A stretch of 64,000 bases of DNA from Pyrobaculum sp. 3827-6 (GCF_025641885.1 NZ_JAOTQN010000001.1:620001-684000); one strand, 5' to 3'. Counted from the first letter of the stretch, positions 33,005 through 41,903 are shown. The notes: generated by a model from the sequence alone, not told the origin. A program made the numbers and translations.

Positions 33005-36000
33005 GTCCCTGTGCGGATCTCGGAGGGCGTGCCGTAGGGCGCGAATCCCCCCTCGGCCCACCACTTAAACAGTAGAGCTGGCCTCGGCCGGTACACCACG
33101 GCCTCGCCGCCGTCTTCAACTACGTAGCTAAAGTGGATTATAGGTACAACCAGCGCCGGGTCCCACGGCCAAATACGAGAAGCCCTTATGGCGACGCGCG
33201 ATCCGTTTATCACCTCCACCAAGCTCCAAGATCCGCCTCTTAGGAGGTAAATGGCGTAGCCAACGACAGGCCCGTCTGCCGTAATTAACACATCTCCTGT
33301 CGTTGCGTTGAGCAGCTCAAACCTCGGCTCCACGAACACGTCTCTAAGCCTCACCCTTGCAAACATATCTACAGCGCCCCAGAAGTCCCCGGTCGCCGCG
33401 AGTTGCGAAACCGAGTCGCTGGCCTTTAGAAATGATCTAGTGTTGCTGACGGTAGCCACGACGCACCTCCTCTCGTACTGCCTCCCCCCCTCGCCGAAGG
33501 GTGTGAAGCCGTGGAAGTAGGGTATACTGTTTACATACAGCGAAGCCGTCACTAGAGTCTGCCAAGTGGCTGTTCTGTTCGGGACCTCCGTCGTCCCCTC
33601 TATCCTCAGCGAGGCGGTCTGCGGCGGCAGGACGAAGAAGGTAAAGTAGGTGGCGCCGCTGGAGTCGACGAGCTTAAGCAACACCGGCCCCACCCAGTCG
33701 GTCGGCGCAACGTAGTAGCCGACTCTGCCCAATGCCAGCGACTGACAGGCGCCCAGAGCCGTGTAGTCCCTATACCAGCCGTACCCCACGTAGACCGCGT
33801 CAAGAGGCTCCCACCTCCTCTTGGGGATGCTAACGATGAGGTCCCAGTCCGCCTTTTTAACCCCCATGGTGCTGTCCACAAGAAGCCCCTTCTCCACGTA
33901 TATCTTGAGGTCTGTCTCAACCTCCCTACCCATGTAGACGATCAAGAAGGCGTAGCCCGCCCCCGGCAACGCGGCGTCCGCCGTCGGGCCCGGCGCGGGT
34001 CCCCACAACCGCACGTTGAGGTTCGACGCCGTGCAGACCGCACTGTGGCAGGCGGTGGCCGGGACTATGAAGACGTACCACGGACTCGTTGAGTTGGGCA
34101 CCATCGACGGCACGCCCAGAGGAATGGCGTCGGTCCAGCCGGCGGGATGCTCCCACCCACCCCCATACTTCTCGAACGCGTAGTTGTAGAACTTCCAGCT
34201 GTCTCCGGAGGCCGTCTGCTGGTACAACTTGCGACCGTCTGTCGTGTTTTTGTATTGCGAAACTCCGTACACCTCGCTTAGGAGAGAGACCTCGTGGAGG
34301 CCGGGCACATGACATGAATCCGGGATGTCGAAGTCTCCGGTGCTCGGATTGAAGAGCCAGCACTGAAAGTTGTAGTAGTGGTCAAAGAATATGTGGGGGT
34401 CCCCCACCGCCGCAGACATAAAGTCGAAGAACGCTCCGCGGCCCCTAATGAGGGTGTCGCTGGGCACCATCCAGTCCACTAATCTCAGCTTGTTCATGGG
34501 GAACTGAACGCCGCCCCGGGGGCCGACCTTGGCGTAGCCAACCCACGTCCCGTTTACCTTAGTAAACACGAGTTGCGAATACACGCAGTGGAATAACGTG
34601 TTTTCCTGCTCGCACGGGTTGGGTGGCGAAAACCACGCCGTCTGCAACGTGTTGTAGCTACCGTCTATTCCAAAACTCATGCCCGTGAATCTAGGCCCCT
34701 TTACCCAGCTGGCGGTGGCGAGGCCGTCGCTTTCATAGGCGAACTTCCCCTTAGCGCCAGCCTCCTCGTATACTCTCGACAAGAGGTTGCCCGCGCCGTC
34801 CACGGCTCTCGGTCTCGTGGCGCCGCTCCCTATCCAGGTGCTTTTGCTACCCAACCTCATAAGCCAGGTTACCGCAACGGAGAGCCCGTAGGCGCTACCT
34901 AGCGGCGCCTCTAGCTCCACATCGCGAGAGGCGAAGTAGGAATCTGCCACTTTTACGATGAGGTAGGGGGTCAGGCTCACGCCGGTTCTCTGGGCTATGC
35001 TTGCCAATGTGTCTCTCCAGACCCACCGGTCTCCCACCCACGTCGAGTTGCCCACAATGTCTATGATGAAACAGTCCGGAGGACCCAGGCAAACTCTCCG
35101 CAACCCTTCAGTCATTACGACTCTGGAAACGTAAAGTGGAACGGACCTCGGGGCAGACAGACTAAGAGTCCCCCAGCTCACTGGAGATACGAAACTGGCT
35201 ATTGCTATCTTTGAATCGAAGGGCTTATTGCTAACATCGTTTAACCTCGTTAGGATCGGGTCCGCGTCTGTGGACACGCCTATTCTCGGGTACAGTCTGT
35301 TGTCGGGCCAGTCGGTGTAGTACCACGGATCAGGTATGGTGGCGTTGGCGCCTCCGTACCTAACCACGGCCCCCGGGGTGTATCCGTCTACCTTAAGCGC
35401 CTTCCAGAGGGTGGGGGCGGAGCCGCTCTTCACCACGTTTTTGCTCGGCTCGTACTTGTTGCACGACGGCCATGTGTTCGCGGTGGGCAGATCGGTGCAG
35501 TACCCCCTAACCTCCACTGAACCCACATTCGGCACCCACTCGTACTGGGGGAGATCCGGCACTCTATTGGCTCTAAACGTCGTCTGGGAGCTGTAGAAGG
35601 CGCGGTCATGCGGTACGGTGAAGGTAATCGTCCGGGATACGCGGTCGGGTTCTCCGGTCTTTTTGTAGAAGACGCCGTGCTCAACCCAGCAGTAGCCGTT
35701 GTAGCAGAGCTTAGCTTTGCAGTAGTATTTGTCAAAGGTCCACGACTGGTCGGGGTTGTAGTACTCTACAGATACGGAAAACGACAAGTCCCTATCCCAT
35801 ACAGCGCTACCGGCCACTCCCCATACCGCAACTTTGGAGGAATTCAGAGCCCTGATCCCCCAGATGATGGCTGTCGAGTCGCCAGACCAGCTAAAGCCGA
35901 CGGAGGCGCCCGGGTGTAGAATGGTCGCAGTTGACATGTCGAAGGAGGCTGTCACGTCGTAGGGCGATGCCAGCGAGGCGTTTGCGTAATTGGTACAGTT

Positions 36001-36087
36001 TACGTTCTCGACCACGACTGTGTTCTGCGCTTGTGCCAGGTAAGCCACAAGTAAGGCCAGGACCAGCAGTCCGAGTGCGCCCCTCAT
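33001..36087 (-). CDS. Large secreted surface protein (1028 residues), family unknown
   Basis: A clear signal peptide, MRGALGLLVLALLVAYLAQAQ, leads a long outer domain rich in Thr, Ser, Asn, Trp and Tyr with many N-glycosylation sequons (for example NCT, NAS, NSS, NTT, NST). There is no C-terminal membrane helix or anchor, so it is either released or held by partners. Cysteines are scattered in pairs. It is the largest gene of the locus and lies next to pilin-like and anchor genes. It could be a tip adhesin, filament component or secreted enzyme; no catalytic motif is visible. Copy f of the shared promoter precedes it. Confidence 0.75.
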   Translation of the reverse strand: MRGALGLLVLALLVAYLAQAQNTVVVENVNCTNYANASLASPYDVTASFDMSTATILHPGASVGFSWSGDSTAIIWGIRALNSSKVAVWGVAGSAVWDRDLSFSVSVEYYNPDQSWTFDKYYCKAKLCYNGYCWVEHGVFYKKTGEPDRVSRTITFTVPHDRAFYSSQTTFRANRVPDLPQYEWVPNVGSVEVRGYCTDLPTANTWPSCNKYEPSKNVVKSGSAPTLWKALKVDGYTPGAVVRYGGANATIPDPWYYTDWPDNRLYPRIGVSTDADPILTRLNDVSNKPFDSKIAIASFVSPVSWGTLSLSAPRSVPLYVSRVVMTEGLRRVCLGPPDCFIIDIVGNSTWVGDRWVWRDTLASIAQRTGVSLTPYLIVKVADSYFASRDVELEAPLGSAYGLSVAVTWLMRLGSKSTWIGSGATRPRAVDGAGNLLSRVYEEAGAKGKFAYESDGLATASWVKGPRFTGMSFGIDGSYNTLQTAWFSPPNPCEQENTLFHCVYSQLVFTKVNGTWVGYAKVGPRGGVQFPMNKLRLVDWMVPSDTLIRGRGAFFDFMSAAVGDPHIFFDHYYNFQCWLFNPSTGDFDIPDSCHVPGLHEVSLLSEVYGVSQYKNTTDGRKLYQQTASGDSWKFYNYAFEKYGGGWEHPAGWTDAIPLGVPSMVPNSTSPWYVFIVPATACHSAVCTASNLNVRLWGPAPGPTADAALPGAGYAFLIVYMGREVETDLKIYVEKGLLVDSTMGVKKADWDLIVSIPKRRWEPLDAVYVGYGWYRDYTALGACQSLALGRVGYYVAPTDWVGPVLLKLVDSSGATYFTFFVLPPQTASLRIEGTTEVPNRTATWQTLVTASLYVNSIPYFHGFTPFGEGGRQYERRCVVATVSNTRSFLKASDSVSQLAATGDFWGAVDMFARVRLRDVFVEPRFELLNATTGDVLITADGPVVGYAIYLLRGGSWSLVEVINGSRVAIRASRIWPWDPALVVPIIHFSYVVEDGGEAVVYRPRPALLFKWWAEGGFAPYGTPSEIRTGT

Positions 36088-36108
36088 GTCGGCTCCCTCC
36101 GAAGCCTT

Positions 36109-36120
36109 GGAAAAAGCTTA
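36109..36120 (-). promoter_or_regulatory. Locus-specific promoter element (copy f)
   Basis: Minus strand reads TAAGCTTTTTCC, one base different from the main form. T run centred 26 bp before ATG 36087; the stop of the preceding gene is just upstream. Confidence 0.7.
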
Positions 36121-36121
36121 C

Positions 36122-36874
36122 TTACTGTATTCCGGGCCACTGAGGAGTAGGCGTGTCGTTCGTCCTCTCCCCACCCTGCCGCGGTATGGAGAGGTAGGAG
36201 GTAAGGTTCTTACAACCGAGGAAGACGGTGGTGGGGTAGTCCACTACGACGGCGCCGACGGCGCTCCTTGTGGTCAGCACGTAGAGCCTAGAGTAGGTGC
36301 CGTTGGTGACGTAGGCCCACTCAGCCTTGTCGAGCTCAAATAGCCAAGAGTTAACTACGTTGACGCTGTTCCACCTATCGACGGCGGATAGAATCGGTCT
36401 GCTTTGCTGGTACGTCTGGTAGAGGTAGTCGGTCCAGTTCCACGCCGTTGGCGCCACGGCGTACACCTCAAACCACGGCGCCGGGTTGAGGGGGTATTTC
36501 ACATCTATTTCGTAGAGCACGCCGGGCTCCCCGTAGGCCTTGGCCGCGTAGAGGCTACACCTAGTGACGTTAAACACAGCGGTGTATATGTAGTATCTGG
36601 CCTCCCCCTGCAGTTTATACGCCACCGGCACCCCCACGGTGAAGATCTCCCCTCTGGTAGTCGTCAAGTTCACCAAGACGTAGTACGAGACCCCCGCGTT
36701 TCTCCTGTACACGCCGAGGGAGTCTGTGAAGAAGTAGTCCGTGGCATTCCTCTTCGCCGCGTAGAGGTCGTCCGCGGCGTTCAGCGGCTTCATCTGAGTG
36801 GTGTGGAGCGCAGTGTACAGGACAACTGCGGCCACGAGGGCCAGGGCGATGAGACCGTAGGCCGTCGACCACAT
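36122..36874 (-). CDS. Membrane-anchored outer protein of the pilus-like locus
   Basis: 250 residues. One N-terminal helix, YGLIALALVAAVVLYTAL, followed by a 225-residue outer domain with Tyr/Trp-rich strands and several sequons (NAT, NLT, NVT, NGT, NDT). Two cysteines, in RCSLYA and LGCKNL. No known family. It follows the 377-residue pilin-like gene after 2 bp and has no copy of the shared promoter, so it probably belongs to that transcript. Confidence 0.65.
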   Translation of the reverse strand: MWSTAYGLIALALVAAVVLYTALHTTQMKPLNAADDLYAAKRNATDYFFTDSLGVYRRNAGVSYYVLVNLTTTRGEIFTVGVPVAYKLQGEARYYIYTAVFNVTRCSLYAAKAYGEPGVLYEIDVKYPLNPAPWFEVYAVAPTAWNWTDYLYQTYQQSRPILSAVDRWNSVNVVNSWLFELDKAEWAYVTNGTYSRLYVLTTRSAVGAVVVDYPTTVFLGCKNLTSYLSIPRQGGERTNDTPTPQWPGIQ

Positions 36875-36876
36875 AG

Positions 36877-37989
36877 CTAGCCCTCTCTACACACCCTTTC
36901 GTATTTTACCGTTAACCTCGCGTTCATGGCGCCGTCGACCGCGGACCTGAAGTAGACGTCGGCGGTGTCGCCGCCCCACGTTAGGCTGACCGAGCCGCAG
37001 TGCCCGCTAGCCTTCACCACGGTCCCGTTCAGGCTCACCTCGTCGTAGCACCACCCTCTTATCCTCTCTAGATGCCACCTCCCGTCGTACCACAGCCTCC
37101 ACACCTCGTCGTAGTACAGATAGGGACTACCGCGGTGGTCGCAAGACCTGCAGTCCTCCCAGGCGAGCAGGAAGTCCAGGAGCGCACCCATGTTGTCTAC
37201 GTCAAAGTATGAAACGGGGTTGACGTATATCCTCGCCCTCGTCGAACCCGCGTTCCAGTAGGCGGTAAGGTTGAACACCTTCAGCGCCGTGGGCCTGTAG
37301 TCGCCGGGATCGCTCTGCTGCAGGAGGATGTAATTGGAGCCGGAGACCGCGGACTCCGTCTTGACGATAACGGTTTTACGGACCTCCATCCGGGGCAGGC
37401 TGGAGTTGCCGGGGAAAACAGCCTCTACGTAGTACGTGCCTTCGGGCGGCGGCTTGACGTCTATACAGACCCAGAACCACGTATTTGCGGTTTTGGAGGC
37501 CAAGCGGGGGCCCCATATCGAGGCGGTAACGGGCAGGGCGATTTGACCCCAGCCGTCTGAGGCGTCCACGAAGACGCATCCCGTGCGGCAGAAGGCGCTT
37601 GTGTCCAGCGCCAGGCCCGGCCTCCCGGCGATAGACTGGCCGAACCTCGGCGCCGAACCGTCGCAGGATACGTAGACGACGCCGTCGATCACCCACAAGT
37701 ACATCACGCCTCCGCAGGTGGCGTTTTGACCTGGCGCGAGGGGATAGCCTCCGTAGTACGCCCAGCCGTACCTCGCCAGTTGTCTCCCTGCTGACTCCAC
37801 GGCTGCGTACGAGTCGTACTGCTTGACCACGTAGGGTCCCACAAGCTTAAAGGCGCAGTCGGAGCACGCGGGCACCTCCGAGGGGCCCTCCCTCACCGGG
37901 TAGAGTTGTGTAATTATGACCACCGCCATTGCCATTAGCCCGGCGAAGATTGTGATGTCTCTAAGCGTTGTCAACCCCCTCATGGACAT
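36877..37989 (-). CDS. Large pilin-like protein with RGLTT processing context
   Basis: About 370 residues. The N terminus, MSMRGLTTLRDITIFAGLMA, resembles an archaeal prepilin: a short basic leader ending in RG, then a hydrophobic helix (DITIFAGLMAMAVVIITQLY). The 160-residue pilin at 39501-39983 has the same RGLTT at the same place. The outer domain is 330 residues with at least nine cysteines (for example ACSDCAF, CRTGCVF, CRSCDH) that probably form disulfides. This size suggests a tip or minor pilin rather than the main subunit. ATG 37983 (ATGA overlap) is an alternative start. Confidence 0.65.
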   Translation of the reverse strand: MSMRGLTTLRDITIFAGLMAMAVVIITQLYPVREGPSEVPACSDCAFKLVGPYVVKQYDSYAAVESAGRQLARYGWAYYGGYPLAPGQNATCGGVMYLWVIDGVVYVSCDGSAPRFGQSIAGRPGLALDTSAFCRTGCVFVDASDGWGQIALPVTASIWGPRLASKTANTWFWVCIDVKPPPEGTYYVEAVFPGNSSLPRMEVRKTVIVKTESAVSGSNYILLQQSDPGDYRPTALKVFNLTAYWNAGSTRARIYVNPVSYFDVDNMGALLDFLLAWEDCRSCDHRGSPYLYYDEVWRLWYDGRWHLERIRGWCYDEVSLNGTVVKASGHCGSVSLTWGGDTADVYFRSAVDGAMNARLTVKYERVCREG

Positions 37990-38429
37990 CTGTACTGCAC
38001 CACCAGCCACCTCCCCTTGGAGACGACGTTAGCCGGAACGCACCGGGGGTCCAACCTGGCGTCGAAAGGCGGCGGGCACCAGAGCCCCGTATAGGGGTCG
38101 CCGATCCTCACGGGCTTTCTGTCGTAGAGCTCGCATCTATACCCGCCGGGATAAACGTAGAACTTGGCGGCGAGCGCGCCGGGAACGCCGACGCCTTGGC
38201 GGAACTGCTCGGCGTCGGGGCCCACGTATTCCATCAGGTAATACCTTGTGTTGTTGTATCTGTCGGTCGCGGCGTATACATACACCTCTCTGGTGGGGAC
38301 GTTGTCCCCGGGCTCGGCCGGCGCCTCGACGTACGCGGACGGGAGGTAGGGCCTTATCACCAGCGCCACGAATAAGAATAAAGCCGCCAGCCCCGCGACA
38401 AAAACCGACGCCGATATGAAATCCTCCAT
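37980..38429 (-). CDS. Small membrane-anchored outer protein of the pilus-like locus
   Basis: 149 residues. N-terminal helix FISASVFVAGLAALFLFVALV, then an outer domain with Tyr-rich strands and four cysteines (YRCELY, LWCPPP, PRCVPA, YRCP). Similar design to the small proteins at 31914-32476. Copy e of the shared promoter lies 26 bp upstream. It overlaps the pilin-like gene that follows. Confidence 0.62.
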   Translation of the reverse strand: MEDFISASVFVAGLAALFLFVALVIRPYLPSAYVEAPAEPGDNVPTREVYVYAATDRYNNTRYYLMEYVGPDAEQFRQGVGVPGALAAKFYVYPGGYRCELYDRKPVRIGDPYTGLWCPPPFDARLDPRCVPANVVSKGRWLVVQYRCP

Positions 38430-38450
38430 GGAGAGGGAAGGTGGGGGTGT

Positions 38451-38462
38451 GGAAAAACCTTA
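38451..38462 (-). promoter_or_regulatory. Locus-specific promoter element (copy e)
   Basis: Minus strand reads TAAGGTTTTTCC, with the T run centred 26 bp before ATG 38429. The TAA is the stop codon of the coiled-coil gene upstream. Confidence 0.75.
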
Positions 38463-39446
38463 TTGTTCAGACTGCCGCTTTCTGATGTACACGAAGGCTA
38501 CTGCGATGCCAGCCAAGGCAATGAACAGTACGGGTATCAGCCACCCAGCCCCGCCGCTACCCTCCTCCTTGGCGGCGCTGAGTTGCGACTGGAGTTGCGC
38601 CAGCTTGGCCTGGAGCTGGCTCACCTGTGCGGAATGTGTCTTGTTCAGCTCCTCCATCCTCTTCAGAAGCGCGTTGTTCCTGGCCAGCGCCTCGTCCAGC
38701 TTCTTCTTCAGGTTGTCGATCTCGTCGCCCTGTGCCTGGATCTTCGCGTTCAACGCGTTTATCACTTGCTCCCTCTGTCTGAGGAGCTCCTCAAGCTTTG
38801 CCTTTTCTTCGCTCAGCGCCTTTACCTTCTCGGACAGTTGCCGCACGAGGCTCCCCAGCGCGGTGCTATTGGCAAGGGCTCTGCCGAGCTCGGCTCTTAT
38901 CTCGTCGAGCGTCTTAGCCAGCCGATCGTACTCCACATAAAGCGATGTGTTGGTTGGGGGTACCTTAACCACCGTCCTCGTACTTACATGGAGGTACCAG
39001 CCGGCTGGGGCCGCGCCGCTGAAGTTGCCTACTGGAGTTGTGAAGTTGCCCGCGGCGTTTACGACTTCCACATAGCTCACATACGCGGCGAATCGGAGGG
39101 AGAGCCACTTAAGCTGTAGCCACGACCTCCCATCGGAGGAGCAGTAGATGTTGGCTCTGACGTAAACCCTCCCGCATTCCGTAGAGGTCACGTTCAACGG
39201 CTCGACAGCCACGTACCTACACGCCTGGTAGAGGTACGACATGACTGCGCTCCTCTCCTTCTCGCTCCCCCTAAACGCCAGGCCCTCCTGCACGTAGTAA
39301 TACGCGGCGTTCTTGTAGTACTCTGAGAACGTCGTCGTGTTGATAGGGTAGGCGTTGATTATAACCGCACCTGGCGGATACCATGACACAAACTGAGCCG
39401 ACGCCATCGCCGCCGCAACCAGAAACGCGGCCAACCACCACTTCAT
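38460..39446 (-). CDS. Surface protein with signal peptide, long coiled coil and C-terminal membrane anchor
   Basis: 328 residues. Signal peptide MKWWLAAFLVAAAMASAQ, an outer domain to about residue 175, then about 110 residues of coiled coil (LARNNALLKRMEELNKTHSA and neighbouring heptads), and a C-terminal helix WLIPVLFIALAGIAVAFVYI with a basic tail. It is fixed in the membrane at its C terminus with the coiled coil as a stalk, like many archaeal S-layer stalk or anchor proteins. In this locus it could tether the filament or the large secreted protein. Copy d of the promoter is upstream. Confidence 0.75.
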   Translation of the reverse strand: MKWWLAAFLVAAAMASAQFVSWYPPGAVIINAYPINTTTFSEYYKNAAYYYVQEGLAFRGSEKERSAVMSYLYQACRYVAVEPLNVTSTECGRVYVRANIYCSSDGRSWLQLKWLSLRFAAYVSYVEVVNAAGNFTTPVGNFSGAAPAGWYLHVSTRTVVKVPPTNTSLYVEYDRLAKTLDEIRAELGRALANSTALGSLVRQLSEKVKALSEEKAKLEELLRQREQVINALNAKIQAQGDEIDNLKKKLDEALARNNALLKRMEELNKTHSAQVSQLQAKLAQLQSQLSAAKEEGSGGAGWLIPVLFIALAGIAVAFVYIRKRQSEQ

Positions 39447-39469
39447 ATGGAGAAGGGCTGTAGGAGGCT

Positions 39470-39480
39470 GAAAAACCTTA
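39470..39480 (-). promoter_or_regulatory. Locus-specific promoter element (copy d)
   Basis: Minus strand reads TAAGGTTTTTC. T run centred 27 bp before ATG 39446. It is not overlapped by a stop codon. Confidence 0.7.
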
Positions 39481-39500
39481 GAAAAAACCAGGGGATTATC

Positions 39501-39983
39501 CTAAGAAATTCCTACGGTGACGACGCCCTTGGCAACCTGCACCGTCTTGCCGGACTCGTCGCCCGCTAGAATCACGTAGGTGTACCTGCGTCCGGTCTCC
39601 AGGTTAGCGGAGAACCTGCAAGTAATCGACTGGCCCGCTGACACTGGGTTGGACGGACTCGGCGTCATCTCGTTTATCTGGCCGCCACCCGGCTGAACCA
39701 TGAAGCACCTTTCCAAATTGGCCATGTTCATGCTCCCACCTACCTGGCCTCCCACCTCCCCATACCTGAGCTTAACATCGGTCAGCTTCCCGTTGAGGAC
39801 TTCTATAGTTACGTCGAAGCCGCCCTTGTCGGCTGTAGCAATTGCGTTGACGCGGAGGGCCTCCGACGCCGACTTGCCTATGTTAGAGAACGTCAACGCG
39901 CCTATTACACCTACAATTATGAAGCCAGCCGCTATCAACAGCGCCTCCACAGTCGTTAATCCTCTGAGCTTTTGCCTCTGCAT
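39501..39983 (-). CDS. Pilin-like protein, probable major subunit
   Basis: 160 residues. MQRQKLRG-LTTVEALLIAAG shows a basic leader ending in RG, then Glu at the fifth position after the predicted cut (LTTVE), as in type IV pilins, and the hydrophobic helix ALLIAAGFIIVGVIGAL. The remainder is a beta-rich domain with DGKLTDVKLRYGEVGGQVGG-like segments and two cysteines. The size and the Glu5 fit a main filament subunit. Copy c of the shared promoter precedes it. Confidence 0.72.
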   Translation of the reverse strand: MQRQKLRGLTTVEALLIAAGFIIVGVIGALTFSNIGKSASEALRVNAIATADKGGFDVTIEVLNGKLTDVKLRYGEVGGQVGGSMNMANLERCFMVQPGGGQINEMTPSPSNPVSAGQSITCRFSANLETGRRYTYVILAGDESGKTVQVAKGVVTVGIS

Positions 39984-40003
39984 AGGACCACCTCAAAAAG
40001 AGG

Positions 40004-40014
40004 GGAAAAACTTT
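40004..40014 (-). promoter_or_regulatory. Locus-specific promoter element (copy c)
   Basis: Minus strand reads AAAGTTTTTCC followed by CC. T run centred 25 bp before ATG 39983. Confidence 0.7.
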
Positions 40015-40036
40015 GGTAACACTATTTCAAATCCGC

Positions 40037-41236
40037 CTAGAGCAGTAGCTGGAGGCCTTGTTGCAGAGCCAGGCCGACGGCCCCGCCTAGCGTCGTGGAG
40101 TGGTGTATCCCCAGCGCCGAGAGGAATATCGCAATGTAGCTGGCCGCTATGAGCGACATGGCCGAGGAGACCACGTACCTTATCTCCTCGTATGGGGGTG
40201 GGGAGAAGAACGGGTTGTAGCCGCTCTCTAGGCCGGACAGCGCCTTAGCCGCTGTGGACACAGAGTAGGCGAGTATGCCCACAGCCGCGATAAACAACGC
40301 GAAGTAGGCTACAGAGAGCTTCACAGTCTTCTTAACGGCGGCGTTCTCCATCTCCACCACCGTCTGGATGTACTCCACGGCCTTCACAGCGGCGGCGCCG
40401 CCGGCCTCCACGATGGCGCGGTACATCGACTTAGCCAGGACAAAGTATCTCGATGGTATGAAGTAGCCGTAGGCGATTTTGGAGGCAACCCTAAACCTCC
40501 CAGACAGCCTCGCGACGATGAGGTCGGGGGGCGCCCCCTCCTTGAGCATAGCCGCGGCGGCTCTCAGCATCGGGGGCACCTCCTGCCTTATCCTAAACCA
40601 CCACAGCCTATCCCTAGCCCTAAGCCATGCGGTGGCCGCGGCGCCGAAGGCTAAAAACGAGGCCACTGGAGACACGAATAGGCCTACGACCGCCGCGGCG
40701 AAGGCTCCCAGGGGTAGGGACCACTCGTAGGTCTTCCACAGCGACAGATCCCTCGGCGTCGCGGCCACGGCGGCGGCCCCCGTCGAGGCGGTCACTCCGA
40801 GAATCAACAACAGCAGATAGGTGGGTTCTATACTTAAGACACCAACAGCCCACATGAAGAGGAGGAATAGCGGGAGTAGAAACAGCGCGCCCAGCGCGTT
40901 GACCAGAGACTCGTATATACGAAGCCTAGCCTCGAGTCTAGACACGGCGGCGGATCTAGACGACTCGAGAAAGGAGTGCACTAATATAGACCTGTCTACG
41001 CCAGCCTCCTCCTGCGCCAAGGCGTATCCAAAGTGTCTGGCCACCTCCAGCCTGTCCTCAAGGAAGAGGGCAGAGGGCGACGGCATTAGAGAAGCCACAA
41101 ATAGCCTCCTGCTCTCCTCCTCATCCAGCTCAGCTGTGTTAAGCGCCGTGTATTTCAAAGCCTCGTTGCCCGATGCGACGCCGAGATAGGTGGCGAAGAC
41201 AGGTACGGCGGCTAGGTAGAAATCCTCACGACGCAT
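40037..41236 (-). CDS. Type II/IV secretion membrane platform protein (TadC/FlaJ/PilC-like)
   Basis: 399 residues. Several membrane helices (LGALFLLPLFLLFMWAVGVL, YLLLLILGVTAS, VVGLFVSPVASFLAFGA, and more near the C terminus) surround cytoplasmic helical repeats such as EVPPMLRAAAAMLKEGAPPD, which resembles the T2SF domain (PD..RL....G...A). This is the inner-membrane core that the ATPase turns. Assignment rests partly on the adjacent ATPase and pilin genes. Copy b of the promoter is upstream. Confidence 0.72.
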   Translation of the reverse strand: MRREDFYLAAVPVFATYLGVASGNEALKYTALNTAELDEEESRRLFVASLMPSPSALFLEDRLEVARHFGYALAQEEAGVDRSILVHSFLESSRSAAVSRLEARLRIYESLVNALGALFLLPLFLLFMWAVGVLSIEPTYLLLLILGVTASTGAAAVAATPRDLSLWKTYEWSLPLGAFAAAVVGLFVSPVASFLAFGAAATAWLRARDRLWWFRIRQEVPPMLRAAAAMLKEGAPPDLIVARLSGRFRVASKIAYGYFIPSRYFVLAKSMYRAIVEAGGAAAVKAVEYIQTVVEMENAAVKKTVKLSVAYFALFIAAVGILAYSVSTAAKALSGLESGYNPFFSPPPYEEIRYVVSSAMSLIAASYIAIFLSALGIHHSTTLGGAVGLALQQGLQLLL

Positions 41237-41256
41237 GGAGAGGGGGGACGCGCCGT

Positions 41257-41268
41257 GGAAAAACCTTA
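41257..41268 (-). promoter_or_regulatory. Locus-specific promoter element (copy b)
   Basis: Minus strand reads TAAGGTTTTTCC. T run centred 25 bp before ATG 41236. The TAA is the stop of the gene at 41266-41607. Confidence 0.75.
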
Positions 41269-41607
41269 GATTATGTTGGAGAGCACCTCCCGTATATGGG
41301 CGAGTTTCCCAGCCTTCTCCACGGCAGCTGGCAACTCCTTCACCGCTTGCGTCACCGAGGCGCCAGAGGCCACCCTGCGTATGACATAGTCCACGACCAT
41401 GTTGATGTGTTTGTCCAGATCCACGAGCTTGGCCGCGAGGCGCCAGTCCTCGGCCTCGAGCCAGATGCCGTGTCTAGCCAGCTTAAGCACAGCCTTCCAC
41501 AGCGCTGCCTCCCTAACGCCGAGCTCCTTCGCCAACTCGCAGAGCCACCGCGCGGTGTGGACGGTAAAGCCCCTCCTCACGGCGTCCTTCTCCACTTTGC
41601 ACATCAC
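41266..41607 (-). CDS. Hypothetical helical protein of the pilus-like locus
   Basis: 113 residues, soluble, mostly helical: AVRRGFTVHTARWLCELAKE, then WKAVLKLARHGIWLEAED and VVDYVIRRVASGASVTQAVK. No known family. It starts at GTG 41607 (or ATG 41604) and overlaps the preceding small gene by four bases. It lies between the ATPase and platform genes, which suggests a cytoplasmic assembly role. Confidence 0.5.
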   Translation of the reverse strand: MMCKVEKDAVRRGFTVHTARWLCELAKELGVREAALWKAVLKLARHGIWLEAEDWRLAAKLVDLDKHINMVVDYVIRRVASGASVTQAVKELPAAVEKAGKLAHIREVLSNII

Positions 41608-41870
41608 CTCGCCAAGAGGAGCAGGGCGAGTTTAACCATGGGATCGTCGCCTCTGCTCCTCAGGGCCTCGATTAACACCTCCCGCGGAAGGCAGTGGATA
41701 ACCTTGGCGGCCAACTCCTCGGGCATCTCCGCCAGAGCCGTAGCAAGGTGGATCGCCCAGTTCTGCTGCCCCGCCTGCCGCGTCGAGTGGTTAGAAACCT
41801 CCACGCCGCTTTGCAGAGCCGAGTCGCCCCCCGTCTGTATAAGCTCTGCCAAGTTCCGCCTCTTAATCAT
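41604..41870 (-). CDS. Hypothetical small soluble protein of the pilus-like locus
   Basis: 88 residues: an N-terminal basic start (MIKRRNLAELIQTGGD), then helices with AIHLATALAEMPEELAAKVI and PREVLIEALRSRGDD. No cysteine pair beyond one Cys, no membrane helix. No known family. Copy a of the shared promoter lies 25 bp upstream and overlaps the ATPase stop. Confidence 0.5.
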   Translation of the reverse strand: MIKRRNLAELIQTGGDSALQSGVEVSNHSTRQAGQQNWAIHLATALAEMPEELAAKVIHCLPREVLIEALRSRGDDPMVKLALLLLAR

Positions 41871-41890
41871 AGCCCTGTGTACAGCCTAGG

Positions 41891-41903
41891 CGGAAAAATA
41901 TTA
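41891..41903 (-). promoter_or_regulatory. Locus-specific promoter element (copy a)
   Basis: Minus strand reads TAATATTTTTCC, the most divergent copy. T run centred 25 bp before ATG 41870. TAA is the stop of the ATPase gene. Confidence 0.6.
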
